Positions 1-6,048 of a DNA stretch of 6,209 bases are shown here, piece by piece. The DNA comes from Chloroflexota bacterium (lineage in GTDB: Bacteria > Chloroflexota > Dehalococcoidia > JACPPY01), in the NCBI GenBank assembly GCA_016189825.1, contig JACPRR010000092.1:1-6209 (forward strand), written 5' to 3'. Made by a program: the position numbers and the translations under genes. The notes under the pieces are model-generated. The model did not search any database, was not told the DNA's origin, and saw nothing but the letters and a program-made list of their open reading frames with translations. Within the stretch, counting starts at the first letter, position 1; each line of letters starts with the position of its first letter.

Positions 1-2326
1 CCTGAATGTTGTACTGGATGTGGCTCCCGCCCGAGGTAAGGAACGTCCTGGTCAAATCGGCCAGCTTGCCCATGGCTTCAGGGTTCTGCATCAAGGCGGC
101 GGGGAACTTCTGGTTCAACACGGCGGCCCTCGCTTCTTTGAACCCCGCCGTTATCGCTGACCTCATTACCCCGGTGACACCGCATTTGTCCGTGCCTCGC
201 ATCGGGGAGAGCGAGCCATCGTTCAAAGGCTCTCCCGCCTTGTGCCCGTTGGGCAGGGCGCCTACCCCCTTGCCACCATAATAGTGCCAGGCCAGGCCAT
301 GCCGGTTGATCGTATAAGGGCCGCCAAGGGGATTCTTGAACTGGTGTATCAGGTCAGCCATGGCTTGGCCCGATTGGCGCACCATGAGGTCGGCCTCTTC
401 AATGCCGTTGCCGTACTTGGGCGCTGCCAGGCACATGCGGCGGATTTCCTCGCCCCGCTCACCAGCAAAGTTGGAATCCAGGGCATCAAGCAGTTCCGCC
501 ATTGTCAGCTTCTTTTCGTCGAACACCAGTTTCTTGACGGCAAGAAGGGAATCCGCGGCATCGACATGGCCCCGGTCTCTCCAGTCCCAATTCTTGTATG
601 ACCATTGTCCCCCGACTACGAAGTCCTGGCCTTTTTCCAGGCATCCGGGCGCCAGGACCGACCACACGGGGAACCGGGCCCTTTCCTCGTCGACCCTGTG
701 GGCGGCGTAGGCCATGGCGTTGAACCGCGGCGCCATGAACTCCATCTGCTTTTTGTATGCGTCCCACAGTTCCCCGAAGCTCTGGAATGACCTTGGGTCC
801 CCTGTCTGCGCCCCCAGGAGCTTCCCTGTCATGGGGGCGACGCCGTTGTGCAGCGCCAGGTCGACCATCAAGGGCATGTTCAGGTGAGAAACCGGCCGCA
901 TCTGCCCGCGACTGCCAAGCTGACCGCCGGCTGCCGCATGCACTCACCCATGTCCCGCCCAGTCTCGAGCGTCCTCCAGGGCTTCGCCTTGCTCTACCAG
1001 GTATGCGATGACGCGGTCATCAGACATGAACTGCGGTTGACCACCGCCGACCTTGCGGTTAGTGTCCAGGGCTTTGATCAGCGCCCACCCGGGGGTCTCA
1101 GCCCGCAGCCGAAAAGTGTAATGTGGTTCCGCATACCTCAACAGCCCCGCCATGTGCAAGATGAGATAGGTGAGCTCGTTGTTCGCGTCCCGCCCGTCCG
1201 CGGTCACGCCGCCCAGGGTGACATTGCTGTGCAATGTACCCTGCACATGCTGCCCTCGCTGCACGCTCTTGACACCGTCGCGCCGGGCCAGGTTGGAAAG
1301 CAGCGTCCCTATCAGGTCGCCGGCCTGTTCCAGAGTCAGCCGGCGCTCGCGCAGGCCATCGATGAAGTACGAGTAGAACTCCTGGTCAACCCTGCCGCTC
1401 TCGTCAACGGCGTGGTCAGGACGGCACCACTGCATCGCGACGCCCCAGATCACCCTTGCCTGGATGGCCTCTTGCAGCGTGCGCGCAGGGTATTCAGGCA
1501 CCCGCTCCAGGATGCCCGCGATCTCCTCAAGCTCTACCCGCCTCGCCAGATTGTTTTCGTTTTCGGCCAGGTCCCGCGCCAGCCTGGCATAGCGATGCGC
1601 GTAGCGGACTGCTGCATCGCATACGATCGTCACGGCCTGCCAGAACCACGCTTTCCTGGCTTCAGGCTCCACCCCCATGCGGATCCGCTCGATTCCTGTT
1701 TCTGCGGCCTGCCTTACGCCGTGCAGTCCCTCGACCAAGAGTTTTCTCCAATCCGGGGTCGGGGGAGTGAGATTATACTTGCCCTGCCTGATGGTGCCGC
1801 GCGCCTTTTCCAGCTCCTCGGGCCAGTCACCATAGAGGGCTGCCAGGCTTCTGAACATGGCATCGACCGGGGTGTTCCCCAGGAAGAACCTGACCGTCTC
1901 TTCGATTGCTTCCCAGACTTCGTCTTCACACCCGGACACACGTGCGGCACTGGTCCTTATCTGGCGCTTGTCTTTCTCCATGACCTCGACCACATTGGGC
2001 GCATCATATTCCACCCACGGGTCGGCGCCACGAAAAAGCTTGGTTTGGTTCCCGACAACAAGCTGGTCCTTGAAGATTACTATGGGCAGCCTGGCCGCCC
2101 ATTTCTCCACCAGACGAGCCCAGCGGACGTCCAAGACATCTCCCTGAGTTTCCTTCCAACTCTCCATCGCGAGCACAGCGCGATCGGAAGTGATTTCCAA
2201 TTCATGCGCAAAGAACTGTTCCCGTTCCGCTCTCAACCTGGGGCTGAGCCGGATCCCATCGATCTGTCTCAACAGCCCCTCGTTGACGGCGGGCTTGCTT
2301 TCTTCTACCTTCTGTTCCAAAGCCAC
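1..2326 (-). CDS. Glycyl radical enzyme (PFL/diol-dehydratase-like) with predicted selenocysteine at the catalytic cysteine position; 3' end beyond the window
   Basis: This is a large cytoplasmic radical enzyme that would use a thiyl-type (here selenyl) residue, activated by a C-terminal glycyl radical, to open a C-X or C-C bond of an unknown substrate. Family motifs in order: GRVDQ (residues 311-315), NVTLGG followed by DGRDANNELTYL (368-387), GGGQPQF (427-433), then DWAGHG-[UGA]-VHA at codon 461. After the UGA come NMPLMVDLALHNG, PGCLEKGQDFVVGG, GALPNGHKAGEPLNDG, and GGSHIQYNIQ near residue 769 at the window edge. The RVxGY glycyl-radical loop should follow within about 70 residues outside the window. 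The frame has no stop other than the UGA across 775 codons. Length and motif order fit a normal ~830-860 aa GRE. The start is GTG at 2326, since an in-frame TAG lies at 2362-2360; its Shine-Dalgarno is weak (AGGGA 11 nt upstream). The residue two after the catalytic position is His, not the Glu of the dehydratases (GCVEP), so the substrate class cannot be assigned. A gene-caller would truncate it at 944. Family assignment is near certain; selenocysteine is strongly supported inference. Confidence 0.93.
908..937 (-). promoter_or_regulatory. Predicted bacterial SECIS hairpin
   Basis: Starting 7 nt after the UGA, the mRNA reads GCGGC-A-GCCGG, then an 8-nt apical segment CGGUCAGC, then UUGGC-A-GUCGC. 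This gives 5 bp, an A/A mismatch and 5 bp (two G-U), plus a possible C-G closing pair over a GGUCA loop. The loop GGUC lies at +19 to +22 after the UGA (window 925-922). The E. coli fdhF SECIS, recalled from memory, presents GGUC at the same offset, with the G and U that SelB needs. An additional outer GCAU/AUGC pairing is possible. No bulged U equivalent to that of fdhF is evident. Folding was done by eye. Confidence 0.75.
944..946 (-). other. In-frame UGA, predicted selenocysteine codon (Sec461)
   Basis: Read on the minus strand this TGA falls between GHG and VHA, aligned with the cysteine of the GxC loop that carries the transient radical in all characterised glycyl radical enzymes. Upstream 460 codons and downstream 314 codons are both clean GRE sequence in the same frame. 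Cys codons (TGC/TGT) are one base from TGA, so a nonsense mutation is the competing explanation. The exact placement at the one catalytic cysteine, the intact downstream frame and the adjacent hairpin all argue for recoding. Confidence 0.85.
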
Positions 2327-2420
2327 CTTCCGGTGTTTCCCTACTGCCGGTCAGAGAGAGCTACTGTGCTCAAACAGTTCCTGACGGAAACCAGAATAGG
2401 TTTATTCCCAATATGTCCGA

Positions 2421-2450
2421 ATCGTAACATGCCCATTTGCCTGATGTCAA
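2421..2450 (-). promoter_or_regulatory. Sigma-70-type promoter for the GRE gene
   Basis: On the minus strand a perfect TTGACA (2450-2445) is followed after 18 nt by TACGAT (2426-2421), or after 17 nt by TTACGA. Transcription would start near 2414, giving a leader of about 88 nt before the GTG at 2326. Its -10 sequence and flank (TACGATTCG) are identical to those of the opposing promoter. Confidence 0.72.
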
Positions 2451-2473
2451 GTAAGAGTAACCACGTCCTCTCC

Positions 2474-2502
2474 TTGACATGGGGCCAATATTGAGGTACG
2501 AT
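2474..2502 (+). promoter_or_regulatory. Sigma-70-type promoter for the amidohydrolase genes
   Basis: A perfect TTGACA (2474-2479), 17-nt spacer and TACGAT (2497-2502) form a near-consensus promoter. The start would be near 2509, so the transcript's ~180-nt leader includes the palindromic repeat copy at 2552-2645. Its -35 box lies back-to-back with the GRE -35, with 23 bp between them, so one regulator could control both directions. Confidence 0.78.
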
Positions 2503-2551
2503 TCGCGCGTTGCGTCAGCAACGCGGTCCGGGGTGGGGCTCTCCTGGCGAA

Positions 2552-2645
2552 TAATACAAACGCCTTAGAAATTGTGGCAAGGCGCACAGGCCGGGACGCC
2601 TGTGCCACCCATAGGGATGCAACATCGCTTAGTTCGCTTGTGTTA
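2552..2645 (+). repeat. Palindromic interspersed repeat, copy 1
   Basis: A 94-bp unit runs from TAATACAAACGCCTTAG to CTTAGTTCGCTTGTGTTA; its ends are imperfect inverted repeats of one another. The centre holds a perfect 8-bp hairpin, GCACAGGC-cgggac-GCCTGTGC (2584-2605). Three further copies in the same orientation occur at 4558, 4720 and 6046. It has no coding capacity, which fits a MITE or REP-like element moved in trans. It lies in the leader of the first hydrolase gene. Confidence 0.88.
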
Positions 2646-2675
2646 GATGTGCCCCATGTTGGAATTCGGACTGGC

Positions 2676-2684
2676 GGGAGGAGG
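2676..2684 (+). promoter_or_regulatory. Ribosome binding site GGGAGGAGG deciding a TTG start
   Basis: GGGAGGAGG lies 7 nt before TTG at 2692. This selects the TTG over the in-frame ATGs at 2647 and 2656, which have no Shine-Dalgarno. It also places the conserved VVDSHVH at the very N-terminus, as in the paralogue. Confidence 0.8.
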
Positions 2685-2691
2685 CATCACC

Positions 2692-3477
2692 TTGCTGGTG
2701 GTCGACTCACATGTTCATCTGGGCCTCCACTGGTACGAGCCGGCGGAGACGCTTCTTGACGAGATGGCGAGATGCGGTGTGGACAAAGCGGTGCTGGTGC
2801 ATGGAGTGACCACGTCTGACAACGGGTACGAACTCGAGTGCGTCAGGAAATACCGTGGCCGGTTCGGGGCGGTGGTCCTTGTGGATGGGCAGGATGCTGC
2901 CGCGGCAGGTAAGATGAAGAAGCTGGCCAGTAATGGGGCCATCGGTGTCAGGCTCTGGGCTGACAAGCTGTTCCCGGGGCCCGATCCTCTGGCTGTGTGG
3001 CGTGCGGCATCCGAGCTTGGCCTGCCTGTCAGTTGCGCCGGCAGACTGGAGGCCTTTGCCAGCGCAGGCTTTCGTAACCTGGTGCGTGAGTTGCCAGACC
3101 TCAAGATAGTCGTCGAGCACCTTGGGAAGGGCGCCAAACCGGAAATGTCGGAAGACCTCTTCAGCAGGGTGCTGGAGCTGGCATCCTATCCAAACGTTTA
3201 CATCAAACTGCCCGGCCTGGGGGAGCTTCTTCCGAGGCCGAAACGGACCGCGACCGACTCGGAGGTGTTCACCCAATCGCCGCCAGCGCTGAGGATGGCC
3301 TATGAAGCTTTCGGGCCGCGGCGGATGATGTGGGGCAGTGACTTCCCCCGGTGTTGTGGCAGAGAGGGCTACGCCAATGCCCTGCGCCTTCCCATGGAAA
3401 AGACCCCTTTCTTCACAGCAGAGGACAAGGAATGGATCTTCGGGAAGACGGCACTTTCAGTGTGGAGTATCGAGTAA
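2692..3477 (+). CDS. Amidohydrolase-2 family (COG3618-like) metal-dependent hydrolase
   Basis: A 261-aa cytoplasmic TIM-barrel hydrolase of the family that includes 2-pyrone-4,6-dicarboxylate lactonases and related lactone or C-C hydrolases and decarboxylases. Visible motifs are the N-terminal HxH (VDSHVH, His7 and His9), GVDKAVLV (about 30-37), an EHLGK histidine at 143, YIKLPGLGE, and the MMWGSDFP strand carrying the catalytic Asp217. All expected catalytic positions are present and the length is normal for the family. The TTG start is chosen from the strong GGGAGGAGG site and from homology with the paralogue. It is the first gene of the rightward transcript, divergent from the GRE, and its sequence is clearly paralogous to the next gene. 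The shared promoter region suggests it acts in the same pathway as the GRE. The substrate is not identifiable; lactone, cyclic amide or carboxylate are all possible. It ends with TAA. Confidence 0.9.
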   Translation: MLVVDSHVHLGLHWYEPAETLLDEMARCGVDKAVLVHGVTTSDNGYELECVRKYRGRFGAVVLVDGQDAAAAGKMKKLASNGAIGVRLWADKLFPGPDPLAVWRAASELGLPVSCAGRLEAFASAGFRNLVRELPDLKIVVEHLGKGAKPEMSEDLFSRVLELASYPNVYIKLPGLGELLPRPKRTATDSEVFTQSPPALRMAYEAFGPRRMMWGSDFPRCCGREGYANALRLPMEKTPFFTAEDKEWIFGKTALSVWSIE

Positions 3478-3511
3478 CGCTTGGTTGTACGACTGAGCGC
3501 AATGGGTTTCG

Positions 3512-3539
3512 CCTCTCCCCTCGGAGGATTAAGGAGAGG
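3512..3539. repeat. GC-rich inverted repeat between the hydrolase genes
   Basis: CCTCTCC (3512-3518) can pair with GGAGAGG (3533-3539) around a 14-nt segment that contains its own small CCTCGGAGG hairpin. There is no T-tract, so it is not a canonical intrinsic terminator. Confidence 0.45.
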
Positions 3540-3578
3540 GGGCTCCATGCCGCCAACGGTAGCCAGTCACCCGCTCCC

Positions 3579-3614
3579 TACCCTCTCCCTACCCTCTCCC
3601 TCGAAGGGAGAGGG
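3579..3614. repeat. Tandem TACCCTCTCCC plus perfect 10-bp hairpin
   Basis: TACCCTCTCCC occurs twice in tandem (3579-3589 and 3590-3600). The second copy forms a perfect palindrome, CCCTCTCCCT-cga-AGGGAGAGGG (3592-3614). No run of T follows, so a role in mRNA stabilisation or attenuation between the two hydrolases is as likely as termination. The form resembles dispersed intergenic CCCTCTCCC-type hairpins seen in many GC-rich genomes. The rest of 3478-3735 shows nothing further. Confidence 0.7.
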
Positions 3615-3724
3615 AGAATCTCGACACGTCGGGACGCTGCAACCATTATGTGGGACAATACGAGCAGGTACTAGCTTTGCGCCCTCGGGGGCCAGTTCGC
3701 GTCCTTCCCAACAGGAAGAGGATG

Positions 3725-3731
3725 AAAGGAG
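3725..3731 (+). promoter_or_regulatory. Ribosome binding site AAAGGAG for the second hydrolase
   Basis: AAAGGAG lies 4 nt before an in-frame TTG at 3736 and 22 nt before the ATG at 3754. The spacing favours TTG although it is slightly short; the ATG would lack a usable site. Confidence 0.6.
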
Positions 3732-3735
3732 AGCA

Positions 3736-4560
3736 TTGAAAGAAAAAACGGCCATGGTCATCGTCGACTCACACTGCCACGCTTCCCCGTACTGGTTTGA
3801 GCCGGTGGAAGTCCTGCTATTCCAGATGGATAGGAACGGGGTGGACAAGGCAACACTGGTCCAATTCTCGGGCCAAACAGACAATAGTTATATTCTCGAC
3901 TGCGTGCGCCGCTACCCCGGGCGCTTTTCCGCAGTGGTCGGCATAGACACCGACCGGGTTGACGCACCCGTCATCTTGAAGCAGCTCGTTAAGCAGGGGG
4001 CTGAGGGTATTCGCCTCAGGGCCACTACCCGCTCTCCCGGGAAGGACCCGCTTGCTATCTGGCGGGCCTGCGCCGAAATGGGACTCCCGGTGACCTGCGG
4101 CGGAGAAAAGGAGCAATTCGCTTCTGAGGGGTTCAGCACTTTGGTCAGGGCATTGCCGGACCTGGCGATCATAATCGAGCACCTGGGGGACGCAAGAGAC
4201 GGAGAACAGCCCCCTTATGATGCTTACCGGCGGGTGCTGGCCCTTTCACAACACCCGAACACCTATATCAAGGTCGGCGGGCTCGGTGAGATTTGCCCCA
4301 GGCCCAAGCCGTTCCGGCAGCCGTTTCCTTTTGGACCGGTACCTCCGTTGGTGGAGATGGCCTACAGAGCCTTCGGAGCTTCCCGTATGCTGTGGGGGAG
4401 CAACTACCCACCCAGCGCCCACGTCGAAGGGTATGCCAACACCCTGCACTGGCTCGATGACCATGTGAGGAGCTTCTGCACCGAGAAAGACCGGAGTTGG
4501 ATTTTTGGTGAGACCGCGCTTTCACTTTACAAGCTCAGGATCCCTCCGTCTGATAACTAA
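3736..4560 (+). CDS. Amidohydrolase-2 family paralogue with Asp-to-Asn change in the active-site strand
   Basis: A 274-aa paralogue of the upstream hydrolase, collinear along its whole length: VDSHCH (His13, His15), GVDKATLV, RRYPGRFSAVV, EHLG (His149), YIKVGGLGE, SRMLWGSNYP, GYANTL and WIFGETALS. It retains HxH and the strand-5-region His. However, the usual WGSD motif reads WGSN, with Asn223 (AAC) where amidohydrolases place the metal-binding or proton-transfer Asp. It may therefore use a different mechanism, act on a different substrate, or serve as a partner of the upstream enzyme. The start is TTG 3736 or ATG 3754; the open frame extends upstream to 3481 through hairpin repeats and is not coding there. 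It probably shares the transcript of the first hydrolase, 258 nt downstream. Its TAA stop lies inside a palindromic repeat. Substrate unknown. Confidence 0.87.
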   Translation: MKEKTAMVIVDSHCHASPYWFEPVEVLLFQMDRNGVDKATLVQFSGQTDNSYILDCVRRYPGRFSAVVGIDTDRVDAPVILKQLVKQGAEGIRLRATTRSPGKDPLAIWRACAEMGLPVTCGGEKEQFASEGFSTLVRALPDLAIIIEHLGDARDGEQPPYDAYRRVLALSQHPNTYIKVGGLGEICPRPKPFRQPFPFGPVPPLVEMAYRAFGASRMLWGSNYPPSAHVEGYANTLHWLDDHVRSFCTEKDRSWIFGETALSLYKLRIPPSDN

Positions 4561-4660
4561 TACGAACGCCTTAGAACCTGTGGCATGGCGCACAGGCAGG
4601 TATCCTTCCATGAAGGGTGCCACCCATAGCGATGCAACAACCCTTAGTTCGTTTGTATTA
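4558..4660 (+). repeat. Palindromic interspersed repeat, copy 2
   Basis: A 103-bp copy bounded by TAATACGAACGCCTTAG and CTTAGTTCGTTTGTATTA. The outer arms match the other copies, but the centre differs: GTGGCA (4580-4585) pairs with TGCCAC (4618-4623) around an inner CCTTC-cat-GAAGG hairpin. Its first three bases are the stop codon of the second hydrolase. It may act as a transcript-end hairpin but lacks a T-tract. Confidence 0.88.
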
Positions 4661-4663
4661 GCT

Positions 4664-4692
4664 TTGACAAAGGCGACGGCATAAGGTAATCT
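4664..4692 (+). promoter_or_regulatory. Sigma-70-type promoter for the fused Lrp regulator
   Basis: TTGACA (4664-4669), a 17-nt spacer and TAATCT (4687-4692) lie in the 59-bp gap between repeat copies 2 and 3. The start would be near 4699, so the ~120-nt leader contains all of repeat copy 3. This gives the regulator its own promoter, independent of the hydrolase transcript. Confidence 0.7.
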
Positions 4693-4719
4693 CCCCCTAC
4701 ACAGGGGTGGAAGACTTAC

Positions 4720-4813
4720 TAATACGAACGCCTTAGAATTTATGGCATGGCGCTCAGGCATGGACGCCTGTGCCACCCATAGGGATGCGACATCACTTAG
4801 TTCGCTTGTATTA
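4720..4813 (+). repeat. Palindromic interspersed repeat, copy 3
   Basis: A 94-bp copy from TAATACGAACGCCTTAG to CTTAGTTCGCTTGTATTA with the core GCTCAGGC/GCCTGTGC (one mismatch against the perfect stem of copy 1). It ends 5 bp before the first ATG of the regulator frame and would form a hairpin in its 5' leader. Confidence 0.88.
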
Positions 4814-4818
4814 ATGCC

Positions 4819-6048
4819 ATGAAGATGCGGCGCGAAAGTCGGCGTGAGGACGCCATAGCTGTCCACGGTGGTGTGCGCGATGGAAAGTCACAGTCCAGGC
4901 GCCGCGGAAAACAGCAGGACGGCTCCGTGACCCCGGCGTCCGCCGGGCCAGAGGACCAGTCACGTGTGAAGGCAACCGGTCCGCTTCAAGGGACCGGCCA
5001 CAAGAATGCCTTCTCAGAAACTCAGATAGACGGGTGCGCCTGGGATGGATACATCGATTCCAGAGATCTCGCCATCATCCTGGAGCTACAAAAGGATGGC
5101 CGCCAGAGCGATGCCCGGATATCCCGCCAGTTGGGCACCAGCGAAGTAACTATCAGGAAGCGCATATCCCGGCTCATAGGCGAGGGGACTATACGAGTTG
5201 TCGCGGCGCCGGTCCCCTGGATGGTAGGGTACTGCGTTGACGCGCGCATAGGCTTGAGGGTCGACCTTTCGCGAGTCAAACAAATCCTGGAGCAGTTGGT
5301 CGGAATGGCCACTGTTCATTTTGTGGCCCTTACTGCGGGCCGGCACAACATCATGATATCGGTTGCTTTCCGCTCACCCCACGAGCTATCGGACTTCCTG
5401 GCCAATGACCTCTCAACGGTGCCGGGCATATTCAGAAGCGATACGTTTGTGACTCTGGAAACCCGGAAGCGGCAGCATGACATTCTGCAGCCCGTTCGAA
5501 AGGCTGCTCATCGATTAAGACAAAAGACCGCCCGGGTGTCCGCCACCGGGGCCACGCCGGTGCGGACGACCGGCAAGATGATCGACCGCGCAGACTGCGA
5601 CATCATCGTAGAGTTGCAGCGGGATGCCCGGCAGAGCGACGCGACCCTGGCTCGCAAACTTGCCCTCAGCGAAGCCACAGTGCGGCGCCGGATCAAGCGG
5701 CTGATAGGGGACCATGTCATAGAGGTCGTGCCGGCCATGCTGCCAGCGAAGGTTGGCTACGTGACCTCTGCCCACATAGGGCTTCAAGTGTCTCCTGCCA
5801 TGCTCGACGCGGTGCTCGGAAGACTGGTCGAAATGCCGAGGGTACATACCGTAGTGCTGACCGCCGGGGAATTCGACATTCTCGCGTGGGCCTCGTTTGT
5901 CTCTCCGTCAGAGCTGTCCAGCTTCATCAGGAATGACATATCCTCCATCTCCGGCGTGCTGAGAACTGAGACCATGATCGATTTGGACATCAAGAAGATG
6001 GAACTGGGGATCTTGCCGTCTCAGAGCGCCACAGAAGCTTCGGGCTAA
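4819..6048 (+). CDS. Tandem-fused Lrp/AsnC-type transcriptional regulator (HTH-RAM-HTH-RAM)
   Basis: The 409-aa product contains two complete Lrp/AsnC units. Unit 1 has an HTH at about residues 79-128 (IDSRDLAIILELQKDGRQSD, then SEVTIRKRISRLIGEG) and a RAM ligand-binding/dimerisation domain to about 225. Unit 2 has an HTH from 255 (IDRADCDIIVELQRDARQSD, then SEATVRRRIKRLIGD) and a RAM domain to about 400. A 25-30 residue basic linker joins them. A normal Lrp protein is one unit of ~150 aa acting as a dimer or octamer, so this chain is a covalent pseudo-dimer. The first ~78 residues are basic and of low complexity. ATG 4819 has no Shine-Dalgarno and follows a repeat directly; GTG 4927 has AGGA 7 nt upstream and gives a 373-aa protein, so the start is uncertain. 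It probably senses a pathway metabolite and controls the GRE/hydrolase divergent promoters (inference from position). Its stop TAA lies in repeat copy 4. Confidence 0.88.
   Translation: MKMRRESRREDAIAVHGGVRDGKSQSRRRGKQQDGSVTPASAGPEDQSRVKATGPLQGTGHKNAFSETQIDGCAWDGYIDSRDLAIILELQKDGRQSDARISRQLGTSEVTIRKRISRLIGEGTIRVVAAPVPWMVGYCVDARIGLRVDLSRVKQILEQLVGMATVHFVALTAGRHNIMISVAFRSPHELSDFLANDLSTVPGIFRSDTFVTLETRKRQHDILQPVRKAAHRLRQKTARVSATGATPVRTTGKMIDRADCDIIVELQRDARQSDATLARKLALSEATVRRRIKRLIGDHVIEVVPAMLPAKVGYVTSAHIGLQVSPAMLDAVLGRLVEMPRVHTVVLTAGEFDILAWASFVSPSELSSFIRNDISSISGVLRTETMIDLDIKKMELGILPSQSATEASG

Larger units (their letters stand above)
2327..2691. other. Divergent intergenic region between the GRE and the first amidohydrolase
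   Basis: This 365-bp stretch holds no convincing gene. It contains the GRE promoter and its ~88-nt leader on the left, the rightward promoter at 2474-2502, one full copy of the palindromic repeat (2552-2645), and the ribosome binding site of the first hydrolase. Every longer reading frame across it is an extension of shadow frames antisense to the GRE. Confidence 0.8.

Noticed and set aside
486..947. 153-aa open frame on the minus strand over the GRE C-terminal half
   Set aside because: Out of frame with the conserved GRE motifs, and the translation is Arg/Gly/Pro-rich shadow sequence. It does not indicate a frameshift, because the true frame is open here.
944..2326. A 460-aa GRE ending at the UGA as a complete short protein or a pseudogene pair
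   Set aside because: The downstream frame continues as intact GRE sequence for 314 codons with no further stop or frameshift, and the UGA sits at the catalytic Cys with a SECIS-like hairpin. Recoding explains this better than truncation.
848..2494. 548-aa open frame on the plus strand
   Set aside because: It is antisense to the GRE with codon boundaries in register, has no recognisable domain or ribosome binding site, and runs across the GRE promoter. It is a GC-rich shadow frame.
2647..2691. N-terminal extension of the first hydrolase from ATG 2647 or 2656
   Set aside because: No Shine-Dalgarno precedes these ATGs, whereas GGGAGGAGG is ideally spaced for TTG 2692; the extension has no counterpart in the paralogue.
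2707..3276. 189-aa minus-strand frame opposite the first hydrolase
   Set aside because: Antisense shadow of a gene with clear family motifs; no supporting start site or domain.
3481..3735. N-terminal extension of the second hydrolase frame back to 3481
   Set aside because: The added sequence translates tandem repeats and hairpins (Pro/Ser-rich) and has no homology to the paralogue, which starts right at VDSH.
4819..6048. Siroheme decarboxylase (AhbA-AhbB fusion) interpretation of the Lrp-like fusion
   Set aside because: The fold is shared, but both units keep clean HTH sequences, and no heme-pathway gene or characteristic substrate-loop motif is visible. A regulator fits the context better.
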